Positions 52,002 to 59,454 of a stretch of DNA of 64,000 bases are shown here, one piece after another. The stretch is from contig CAVVXS010000007.1 in the NCBI GenBank assembly GCA_963752225.1, forward strand, positions 1,426,001 through 1,490,000. Direction: 5' to 3'. The notes beneath the pieces were generated by a model. That model was not told the DNA's origin, made no database searches, and was given only the letters and a program-made list of their open reading frames with translations. The DNA is from JBBROS01 sp963752225. GTDB taxonomy: Bacteria; Pseudomonadota; Alphaproteobacteria; Acetobacterales; Acetobacteraceae. Position 1 is the stretch's first letter, and every line of letters starts with the position of its first letter. The position numbers were made by a program, and so were the translations under genes.

Positions 52002-54935
52002 CTACTGCGCGCGATCGGCCAGCCAACGTGCCAGCCCGGCGAGTTCGGGGGTGCGGACCGGCGCGCCGGGCGGCCCGGTCAGGCGCTCACCCAGCGCGGG
52101 GGCGCCCGCCGCCGCCGGCTGCAGGGTCAGACGCAGGTCGATCGAGTTGCCCAGCAGGTCGACGCTGCCGCCGAGCGATGCCGCGCCGGCCGTGGTCGCG
52201 AGCCTCGCTTGCGCGGATACCACGCCCCGCTCCACCGTCAGCGGCGCATCCAACGTGCCGAACGCCGTGCTCCCGCCCAGCAGGGCGGCCCGCGCCGCCT
52301 CGGTCGCGCTGCGCGGGTCCGGCCGCTCCAGCGCCGCCGCGGCTTCTCCGAGGTCGAACCCGGCGGCCATGCCGTCGCGGATCCGGACCTTGGCCGAGCC
52401 GTTCAGCGTGGCCAGCAGGGCAGCCGGGCTATAGCCGGACGCCGACATTTCGCCCGTCGCATCCAGCCGGCCGCCAACGAGGTCCAGCGGCGTGTCGAAC
52501 ACCGGAGCGGCCAGCGGCAACCCGGCCGCTTGCGCCTGCACCGCGATCCCCGGCGGCTCCGTTGAGGCGTCCAGCGTCGCCCCGCCATTCAGCACGCCGC
52601 CTTCGGCGTGCGCGACCCCCCGCAACACCCGCAACACGCCGTCCCCGAGCGTCACATCAGCCGCGGCGGCATGGAGCACCGGCTCCAACACGACCTGGAT
52701 CTCCGCCGCCTCGATCCGCAACGCCGCCTGCCAGCCGCGCAACCAGGCCAGCGGCAACGGGTCTGGCGAACGCGGGTAAACCGACGGCAGCGACATCGTT
52801 TCGAACCCGAGCTGGCCGAACACCCGCTTGCCTTCCGCGACCACGTGCCCCGAGACCCGCATCGCGCCGGCGGCCAACGTCGCCCCTGCCACTTCGATCC
52901 GCTTCGGCGACACCGCGACCTGCCCCACCAGCGACAGCGAGCCATCGCCCAGCCATGCCGCGGTTCCGCTCAGGCCCAGCGTCTCGAGCAAACGCGGTGC
53001 GCCCGGATGGTGCAGCGTGAGCGGCCCCGACCACTGCCGAGCCGGAATGTTCACCGTCGGGCGCACCTCGACCCGAACATCGCTGAGCTCGAGCTGTACG
53101 CGACCGGTGACCGCCTCCATCGGCCCGGCCGCCAGCACCAGCAGCGACCCCGGCCCGCGCAGCAGCGGCTCGAGCGCCGGCGCACCGCCCCAGAACGGCG
53201 CGAGCGCCGCGCGCAGCAGGGTCAGGTCCGGCGCCGAAAGGTCGAACCGCCCGTCCGACAGGCGTCCGGCGTCGCTGACTTGGCCCGACAACGAGAGCCG
53301 CGCCCCCGCCGGCTGCGCCTCGAGCCGGCGCAGCACCACGCGTGAGATCTCGCTTTGCAGCTCCACCGCGACGGCGCCGAGCGGCACGCCGCCCCAATCG
53401 GCCGTGCCGACCTGCAGCTTCAGATCGGCGTCGAGCGACCGCAGCGCCGCGGCAGACGCCGGCGTGAGCACCGCGGATGGCTGCGGCAGCCACGGATCGA
53501 GCGTCAGCCGGTCGAGTGTCAAGGCGGCCACGAGGCTCGTTCGAATGCCGAGCCGAAGCGCCGCAGAGCCGGTGACGCGCGCACCGTCGACGGTGCCTTG
53601 CAAGTCGGTCACGCTCGCCTGCCCCGCATCGGCGCTGACCTTCGCGCCGACATTCGCCGCGCGCAGGACGCCACCGGGCAGCGCCGCGACGCCAGCCGGC
53701 AGGACCCGCTGCAGCCAACGCAGCGTCCCGCGCAGGTCCGGCGCCTGCAGCCGCACGTCGCCTTCGAATTGCATCTGCGGCTCGGTCGCCACCTGCCCCG
53801 ACATTGCCAGCTGGGCGTCGCCGGGCAGCAGCGCCGCCACGTCGCGCAGCTGGACGACGCCGGTTCCGAGGTCGATCCCGGCCCGCAGCCGACGCACGAT
53901 GCCGCCGGCCAGGGTTGCGGCCTCGGCCGACAGGTCGATGCCGGTCGGGATGCCGGACCGCAGGCTGCCGGAGCTGCGCGCGAGCAACGCCGGCAGCCAG
54001 GCATCGAGGTCCAGTCGCCCGGCGGCAATCGACACATCGAGCTGCAGGCTCGGCTGCACCCGCAGCGAGACCGCACCCCGTGCCGGAGCGCCGTCGATCT
54101 CGAGCGACAACTCGTCGGCGATGGCCAGGCCGGCCGAGGCGTGCAAGCGCCCATCCCCCCGCCACGGCAGCCCCGGCGCCGGCATCAGCAGCGACAGATC
54201 GGGGCCCCGGCCTGCAACCCGGCCCGACAGCGCGCCATCTCCCGCGATCTGCCCGGAAAACGTGCCGCCGGTGTCGCGCAGCCCATCCTGCCCATCGAGG
54301 CTCATGTCGAGCCCGGCCGTGCCGTCGCGACCCGGCCGCGCCAGCCGGGCGGTGAATTGCCACCGGCGCTGCCCCGCTTGCAGCACGCCGGCCGCGGCCA
54401 AGGTGCCGGTGTCGGGATCGGTGGTGATCGTGCCTTGGACGCCGGTGAACACCATCCTGCCGACCTGCAGCCGTCCGTCCTCGATCCGGGCCTGCAAGCC
54501 GGTCAGCCACGACGGCAGCCGCTGGGTCAGCGCACCCGGCTGCGGCGGCCACGGCAGGCGGAGATCGGCGCCCTGCAAGGTCAGCTCGCGCGCGTCCACC
54601 TGCCCCGCCAGCAGCGGCCCGAGCCCGACCCGCAAGCGCAGCGCCTTGGCCCGCAGGCCGCTTTCCTCGTCGATCGCACCCGATCCGCCCTCGTCGATTG
54701 GGACGCCGTCGACCGCGACGTCGTCGGCGGTCAGGATCGGCTGCGGCAGAAGTTGCAGGCTGACCTTGCCGCCGATGTGCACGGGCCGCCCGAGCCGCTG
54801 CGACGCGAGCGCGGCGATGCTGTCGCGATACCGGTTCCAGTCGAGCATACCGGGCAGCAGCCAGACACCGGCAACGATGGAGGCAAGCACCAGGCAGGCA
54901 ACCCCGGCGAAAAGGCGGCGGCTGCGCACCTGCAT
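52002..54935 (-). CDS. AsmA-family protein
   Basis: A 977-residue protein with an N-terminal membrane anchor (about residues 8-27, LFAGVACLVLASIVAGVWLL) and a very long periplasmic part. The start of the periplasmic part (DWNRYRDSIAALASQRLGRPVHIGG) is the typical AsmA N-terminal motif, and the C-terminal about 150 residues (VRIRDGMAAGFDLGEAAAAL, GTLDAPLTVERGVVSAQ, LLGNSIDLRLTLQP) form the AsmA_2 domain. Such proteins are beta-groove bridges thought to move phospholipids between membranes. Monocistronic and divergent from the TerB-DnaJ gene over 66 bp. Confidence 0.9.
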   Translation of the reverse strand: MQVRSRRLFAGVACLVLASIVAGVWLLPGMLDWNRYRDSIAALASQRLGRPVHIGGKVSLQLLPQPILTADDVAVDGVPIDEGGSGAIDEESGLRAKALRLRVGLGPLLAGQVDARELTLQGADLRLPWPPQPGALTQRLPSWLTGLQARIEDGRLQVGRMVFTGVQGTITTDPDTGTLAAAGVLQAGQRRWQFTARLARPGRDGTAGLDMSLDGQDGLRDTGGTFSGQIAGDGALSGRVAGRGPDLSLLMPAPGLPWRGDGRLHASAGLAIADELSLEIDGAPARGAVSLRVQPSLQLDVSIAAGRLDLDAWLPALLARSSGSLRSGIPTGIDLSAEAATLAGGIVRRLRAGIDLGTGVVQLRDVAALLPGDAQLAMSGQVATEPQMQFEGDVRLQAPDLRGTLRWLQRVLPAGVAALPGGVLRAANVGAKVSADAGQASVTDLQGTVDGARVTGSAALRLGIRTSLVAALTLDRLTLDPWLPQPSAVLTPASAAALRSLDADLKLQVGTADWGGVPLGAVAVELQSEISRVVLRRLEAQPAGARLSLSGQVSDAGRLSDGRFDLSAPDLTLLRAALAPFWGGAPALEPLLRGPGSLLVLAAGPMEAVTGRVQLELSDVRVEVRPTVNIPARQWSGPLTLHHPGAPRLLETLGLSGTAAWLGDGSLSLVGQVAVSPKRIEVAGATLAAGAMRVSGHVVAEGKRVFGQLGFETMSLPSVYPRSPDPLPLAWLRGWQAALRIEAAEIQVVLEPVLHAAAADVTLGDGVLRVLRGVAHAEGGVLNGGATLDASTEPPGIAVQAQAAGLPLAAPVFDTPLDLVGGRLDATGEMSASGYSPAALLATLNGSAKVRIRDGMAAGFDLGEAAAALERPDPRSATEAARAALLGGSTAFGTLDAPLTVERGVVSAQARLATTAGAASLGGSVDLLGNSIDLRLTLQPAAAGAPALGERLTGPPGAPVRTPELAGLARWLADRAQ

Positions 54936-55001
54936 TGTCTTCCTCGTTCTCCCTCGGCCCGCAGGTTCCAGCCGGACCGGAACCTGTCTAGGGTGGGGCC
55001 T

Positions 55002-55787
55002 ATGAGCTATTGGGGCAAGTTACTGGGCGGGGTCGCCGGGTTCGCGTTGGGCGGCCCGGTGGGGGCGCTGCTGGGCGCCGCGCTTGGGCACGGTGCGGAT
55101 TCGGGCGGGCTGCCGAAGATCGATCTCAACAACCTGCTCGGCACCAACCCGCTGGGGCCGGCACGGCTGGCCGCCAGCCTCGGTCAGCGCGACCAGCTGT
55201 TCGCGATCGGCGTGGTGGTGCTGTCGGCCAAGCTCGCCAAGGCCGACGGGCCGGTGAACCGGGCGGAGATCGACGCCTTCAAGCGGCAGTTCCGCATCCC
55301 GCCCGAATCGGTCCGCGACATCGGCCGCTTGTTCGACCAGGCGCGCGAAAGCTCCGAAGGGTTCGAGGCCTATGCGACCGAACTCGGGCGCGGTTTTGCC
55401 GAAAGCAAAGGTTTGCTGGAGGACGTGCTCGCAGCGTTGTTCGCGATCGCCCGCGCCGACAAGCCGCTGACTGTGTCCGAGCACGACATGCTGAGGCGGG
55501 TCCATCACGCGTTCGGGCTCGACAACCTGGCGTGGGACCAGGCCCGCGGTGCCGCCGCGCATCGCCACACCGCGGCGCAGGCGGACGACGCCTATGCCGT
55601 GCTGGGCGAAACGCGGGCCAGCAGCAACGAGGCGCTGCGCGCATCCTGGCTGCGGCTGATGCGCGAGAACCATCCCGACAGCATGGCGGCGCGCGGCGTG
55701 CCGGCCGATTTCATCGCCCGCGCCAGCGAAAAGGTCGCGGTGATCAACGCCGCCTGGGACCGGATCAAGCGCGAGCGAGGCATTTGA
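55002..55787 (+). CDS. TerB-DnaJ co-chaperone (DjlA-like)
   Basis: A 261-residue protein with a Gly-rich N-terminal hydrophobic segment (LLGGVAGFALGGPVGALLGAALG, spread over residues 5-27) that is probably a membrane hairpin, a central TerB-like helical domain (about 60-170) and a C-terminal J domain (about 190-260) with the HPD motif in ENHPDSMAARG. This is the DjlA layout. It probably stimulates DnaK at the inner membrane. The TGA stop overlaps the TTG start of the amidase gene. Confidence 0.92.
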   Translation: MSYWGKLLGGVAGFALGGPVGALLGAALGHGADSGGLPKIDLNNLLGTNPLGPARLAASLGQRDQLFAIGVVVLSAKLAKADGPVNRAEIDAFKRQFRIPPESVRDIGRLFDQARESSEGFEAYATELGRGFAESKGLLEDVLAALFAIARADKPLTVSEHDMLRRVHHAFGLDNLAWDQARGAAAHRHTAAQADDAYAVLGETRASSNEALRASWLRLMRENHPDSMAARGVPADFIARASEKVAVINAAWDRIKRERGI

Positions 55788-56459
55788 AGGACGCGCCCAG
55801 TCCGAATCAGGACGACCGTCCGCCCGGCACGCCGATCGACACCTTGATGCTGCATTACACCGGCATGCAGACGGCCCGGGCGGCGATCAACCGGTTGCGT
55901 GACCCGGCATCGCGCGTTTCGTCACATTTTGTCGTCGAGGAGGACGGCACGGCGTGGCGCCTGGTGCCGGACTCGCGGCGGGCCTGGCATGCCGGCGTCA
56001 GCTTCTGGCGCGGCCATGCGGGATTGAACGATCGCTCCGTCGGCATCGAGATCGTCAACCCCGGCCACGAATGGGGCTACCGCCCGTTCCCGCCGGCGCA
56101 GATGGCGGCCGTGATCGCGCTGTGCCGCGACCTGCTCGCGCGCCACCCGATCCCGGCCGTGAACGTGGTCGGGCACAGCGACGTGGCGCCGGACCGCAAG
56201 CAGGATCCGGGCGAGCTGTTCGACTGGGCCGGCCTTGCGCGCCACGGCATCGGCCTGTGGCCCGGCCCCGACGCTGCGCCAGTGCCGCCCGAACTCGGTG
56301 GTGTCTGCGCTGCAGGCGATCGGCTACCCGGTTCCGGACCTCGCCACGACGCTGCGTGCGTTTCAGCGCCGGTGGCGGCCCGAGGGCATCACCGGCGACG
56401 CCGACGCCGTGACCCGGGCGCGGGTCGGGGCGGTGCACTTGGCCTACGCGGCGGGCTGA
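55784..56459 (+). pseudogene. N-acetylmuramoyl-L-alanine amidase (AmpD type), broken by a +1 frameshift
   Basis: An Amidase_2 protein followed by a peptidoglycan-binding domain, in two frames. The first frame from TTG 55784 carries the catalytic domain: LHYTGMQ (zinc His), AWHAGVSFW, VGIEIVNPGHEWGYRPFP and VVGHSDVAPDRKQDPGELFDW (zinc His, catalytic Lys and zinc Asp). It ends near VPPEL. The next frame supplies SVVSALQAIGYPVPD, LRAFQRRWRP and TRARVGAVHLAYA, the usual C-terminal binding domain. Removing one C from the CCC at about 56289-56291 joins them as VPPNSVVSALQ. Since the whole catalytic domain is upstream, a truncated enzyme could still work. It overlaps the TerB-DnaJ gene. Confidence 0.88.
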
Positions 56460-56474
56460 GGCGAACGAAGCGGC

Positions 56475-56504
56475 TTGACGCATCGTCGCCGGGCTGTGCA
56501 TCAC
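56475..56504 (+). promoter_or_regulatory. possible rnpB promoter
   Basis: TTGACG at 56475-56480 is a good -35 match. A -10 would fall about 17-18 bp downstream (CATCAC at 56499-56504), which is weak, and the RNA 5' end would be 7-8 bp after it. Spacing fits; the poor -10 keeps confidence low. Confidence 0.35.
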
Positions 56505-56510
56505 CCGCGG

Positions 56511-56902
56511 GCCAGACGGCTGGACGACTGCTGTTCCCGCGAGGGGATGGAGGAAAGTCCGGGCTCCACGGGAACACGGTGCCGGCTAACGGCCGGCGGG
56601 GGCGACCCCAGGGACAGTGCCACAGAAAACAAACCGCCGGCACGCCGCAAGGCCTGCGGGCAAGGGTGAAACGGTGCGGCAAGAGCGCACCGCGCCCCTG
56701 GTGACAGGGGCGGCAGGGTAAACCCCACCGGGAGCAAGACCGAATAGGGGTGGCCGGCGGCACCGGGAACGGTGTGACGCAGGAGCGTTCCCGCTCCGCC
56801 GCCCGGGTTGGTCGCGTGAGGCGCGCTGCAAGGCGCGTCCCAGAGGAATGGTCGTCCAGGCTCGCAAGGGCTGGACAGAACCCGGCTTACAGGCCGTCTG
56901 GC
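56511..56902 (+). ncRNA. rnpB: RNase P RNA, bacterial type A
   Basis: The RNA that matures tRNA 5' ends together with the RnpA protein. The conserved 5' region GAGGGGATGGAGGAAAGTCC (CR-I) and ACAGAAAACAAACCGCC near 56630 identify it clearly, and the distal AGGGTAAACCCCACC and AGAGGAATGG regions are in order. Its ends are set by the P1 helix: GCCAGACGGC (56511-56520) is the exact reverse complement of GCCGTCTGGC (56893-56902). Length about 392 nt is normal for an alphaproteobacterium. It lies between the amidase gene and mraZ. I see no clear intrinsic terminator after it. Confidence 0.97.
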
Positions 56903-57056
56903 ACTTTCCTCCCACGCCGCTCCAGCGCTCGTCGCAAGAACGGATCGTGAATACATCGCGATAAAAATAAGCATTGGACGCTGCTCGAAAAACGTTGCGT
57001 AAGCCGCTGATTCAATGTGCTTCGACGTAACAATTCCTAACCCTGGAAGCGTTAAT

Positions 57057-57100
57057 CCCTTTGACGCCCATGCTATCCCATGATAGCCCACGTCTACCCA
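57057..57100. promoter_or_regulatory. MraZ operator: five boxes at exact 10-bp spacing
   Basis: Five tetramers, CCCT at 57057 and CCCA at 57067, 57077, 57087 and 57097, are spaced by exactly 10 bp. On the other strand this reads TGGG repeated every helical turn, the pattern reported for MraZ (a ring protein that binds a set of TGGG-type repeats upstream of its own gene). It lies 46-89 bp before the mraZ start. Two boxes also flank a small inverted repeat (TGCTATCCCATGATAGC), which may be secondary. This is autoregulation of the division and wall cluster by MraZ. I cannot place the -10/-35 relative to it. Confidence 0.8.
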
Positions 57101-57145
57101 AATTTCGGGTTCGTGAGGCGCCAGCAGCGAAGGGGACCGCGCGCG

Positions 57146-57607
57146 TTGAGCCAGTTCCTCGGCAGCCATCAGACGCGTTTGGACGGAAAGGGGCGCACCT
57201 CGGTTCCGGCCCCGTTTCGCAACGCGTTGCGCCAAGGCAACGACGCCGGCACCGCTGCCCTCGTGCTGCGCCCATCGCACAACTACCCATGCATCGACGG
57301 TTTTACTGTCGAAATGTTTGAACAATTTACTACGCCGCTCGAAACGTTGGATATGTTCAGCGAAGACAGCGACGACCTCACAACGGCCCTTTACGCCGAC
57401 GCCTGGCCTGTGGAAGCAGACAAGGAAGGACGGATCATCCTTCCCGATTCCCTGGTGAAGCATGCTGCCTTGACCGACGCCGTTGTCTTCATGGGCCTGG
57501 GCCGCCGCTTCCAGATCTGGGAGCCGGCTGCCGCCGCCCGCCGCACCGCCGAAGCCCGGGAACGCACCCGCGCCCGCCGCATCACCGTCCCGGGGCGGCC
57601 GGCATGA
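57146..57607 (+). CDS. mraZ: transcriptional regulator MraZ
   Basis: A 153-residue double SpoVT/AbrB-like DNA-binding protein that controls the division and cell wall cluster. The first repeat is SQFLGSHQTRLDGKGRTSVPAPFRNALR (residues 2-29) and the second ALYADAWPVEADKEGRIILPDSLVKHA (in the middle), each with the DxKGR/DKEGR and P motifs. The start is a TTG at 57146, with AAGGGGA about 9 nt before; an ATG at 57080 in frame lies inside the operator and has no homology. The stop overlaps the rsmH ATG. Confidence 0.95.
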   Translation: MSQFLGSHQTRLDGKGRTSVPAPFRNALRQGNDAGTAALVLRPSHNYPCIDGFTVEMFEQFTTPLETLDMFSEDSDDLTTALYADAWPVEADKEGRIILPDSLVKHAALTDAVVFMGLGRRFQIWEPAAAARRTAEARERTRARRITVPGRPA

Positions 57608-58557
57608 GCCACGTTCCGGTCATGCTCCCGCAAGTGCTCGAGGCGTTGTCGCCGCGCGCCGGCGCCACCTACCTCGACGGCACCTTCGGCGGCGGCGGCT
57701 ACAGTGCTGCGATCCTGGACGCAGCGCCCTGCACCCTGTTCGCCATCGACCGGGACCCGGCAGCGATCGCACGCGGCGCAGCGTTGGCAGCCCGCCATCC
57801 GGGCCGCCTGCACCTGATCGAAGGCCGCTTCGGCGCCATGCTCGAGCTGCTCGGCGCGCACGGTGTCGCCGCGCTCGACGGCGTGGTGCTCGACATCGGC
57901 GTGTCGTCGTTCCAGATCGACGACCCGGCCCGCGGATTCAGCTTCCGCAACGACGGCCCGCTCGACATGCGGATGGGCGTCGACGGGCCGACCGCCGCCG
58001 ACCTCGTCAATACGCTCGGCGAGGCCGAATTGGCCGATACCCTTTTCCAGCTCGGCGAGGAGCGGCTGTCGCGCCGCATCGCCCGCGCGATCGTGGCCGC
58101 CCGCGCCGAAGCGCCCATCACCACCACGCAGCAGCTTGCCGACATCATCCGCGCCGTGGTGCCGCGGGAGAAGTCGGGCATCGACCCGGCCACCCGCTCG
58201 TTCCAAGCGCTGCGCATCCGCGTCAACGACGAACTCGGCGAGATCGAGCGTGCGCTCGCCGCCGCCGCGTCGCTCCTGGCGCCGGGCGGCCGCCTCGTGG
58301 TGGTGTCGTTCCATTCGCTCGAGGATCGCCTGGTGAAGCGCTTCATGCTCGCCGCCGCCGGGCAAACGCCGGCGCCGTCGCGGCATGATCCGCGCGGGCT
58401 CGAGCACCGCGCGGCGCCAGCCTACCGCCTGCTGCACCGGAGCGCCCGCCGCCCCGCCGACGCCGAGATCGCCGCCAACCCGCGCGCCCGCAGCGCCCGG
58501 CTGCGCGCCATCGCCCGCCTCGACCCACTCGCAACCCCTGACGGAGCTTCCGCGTGA
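57604..58557 (+). CDS. rsmH: 16S rRNA m4C1402 methyltransferase
   Basis: A 317-residue SAM-dependent enzyme methylating N4 of C1402 in 16S rRNA. The start SHVPVMLPQVLEAL, SAM loop DGTFGGGGYSAAIL, LDIGVSSFQIDDPARGFSFRNDGPLDMRM (spread over about 30 residues), and VVVSFHSLEDRLVK are hallmarks. It is the second gene of the dcw cluster and overlaps mraZ (ATGA) and ftsL (TGATG). Confidence 0.98.
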   Translation: MSHVPVMLPQVLEALSPRAGATYLDGTFGGGGYSAAILDAAPCTLFAIDRDPAAIARGAALAARHPGRLHLIEGRFGAMLELLGAHGVAALDGVVLDIGVSSFQIDDPARGFSFRNDGPLDMRMGVDGPTAADLVNTLGEAELADTLFQLGEERLSRRIARAIVAARAEAPITTTQQLADIIRAVVPREKSGIDPATRSFQALRIRVNDELGEIERALAAAASLLAPGGRLVVVSFHSLEDRLVKRFMLAAAGQTPAPSRHDPRGLEHRAAPAYRLLHRSARRPADAEIAANPRARSARLRAIARLDPLATPDGASA

Positions 58558-59444
58558 TGCGCCCCTTCACCTGCATCTGCATGCTCATGGCCGCCGGCTC
58601 GGGCCTGTTCTTGTATCAAACCAAGCACCGCTCGCAGCTGCTCGATCGCGAGATCGCCCACACCTACAAGCAAATCGACCAGACCCGGGAGCGCATCACG
58701 GCCTTGCGCGGGGAATGGGCACTGCTGGGCGAGCCCGAGCAACTCGGCAAGCTGGCACAGCAGCACACCGGCCTGAAAACGCTGTCGCCGACGCAGTTTG
58801 TGGCGATGGCCGATCTCGGCGCCCGGCTGCCGGCGCCGCTGCCGCCCGGTGCGATGCCGCCGTCGGCCGATGACGCGGTGGTCGAGCCGGCAACAACGCC
58901 CGCCCCGGTGATCGTGCCGCCCGCGCCGGTTCCGGTGCCGATCGCCGCCAGACCGATCGCCGTCACCCCGCCCCGCTCGGTCGCGGAACGGGCGCCGGAG
59001 AAGGCGCAGGAGAGAGCGTCCGAGAAGCCGGTGCAGTTCGCTGCCTTGCCGCAGCCCGCGCTGCCCGTCCCGGCGCCGAGCCGCCCCGTTCCGCGTCCGG
59101 CCGCCCCGGCGCCGGCCGCCGCCGCCGCCGCCGTGACGGCGCCATCCCGGCAGCCATCCGTTCCGGCGCCGGTCCTGCCGCCGGCCGCAATCGCGGCGCC
59201 CCGTTTCGCCGCACCTGTCGTTGCGGTCTCGGCGAACCCGATGCCGCCCGCGCGTGCGCAGAACGTCGACGCGGAGCCGCGCCCTGCCCGGACGTCGCCC
59301 ATGATCGTGCCGGCAAGCCTGCCGCCGCAATCGGCGCCTTCCGGCTACATCAGCCCGGCGGGCGGCGGATACGGCAGCGCACTCGGCGCCGCCGCGCGCG
59401 TTTCGTTGCCAGCCCCGGTGCCGTTCGGCGCCGGCCAGCGCTGA
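58557..59444 (+). CDS. ftsL: FtsL-like cell division protein with long Pro/Ala tail
   Basis: A 295-residue protein at the ftsL position. The first 85 residues behave as FtsL: a membrane helix (about 5-20), then a coiled coil (RSQLLDREIAHTYKQIDQTR, ALRGEWALLGEPEQLGKLA) and the LKTLSPTQF end. The remaining about 200 residues are Pro/Ala-rich with blocks such as PAPVIVPPAPVPVPI and no fold I recognise. A usual alphaproteobacterial FtsL is about 90-150 residues. The tail would lie in the periplasm. It overlaps rsmH and precedes ftsI by 10 bp. ATG 58557 is used; GTG 58554 is possible. Confidence 0.82.
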   Translation: MRPFTCICMLMAAGSGLFLYQTKHRSQLLDREIAHTYKQIDQTRERITALRGEWALLGEPEQLGKLAQQHTGLKTLSPTQFVAMADLGARLPAPLPPGAMPPSADDAVVEPATTPAPVIVPPAPVPVPIAARPIAVTPPRSVAERAPEKAQERASEKPVQFAALPQPALPVPAPSRPVPRPAAPAPAAAAAAVTAPSRQPSVPAPVLPPAAIAAPRFAAPVVAVSANPMPPARAQNVDAEPRPARTSPMIVPASLPPQSAPSGYISPAGGGYGSALGAAARVSLPAPVPFGAGQR

Positions 59445-59454
59445 CCGGTTCCCG

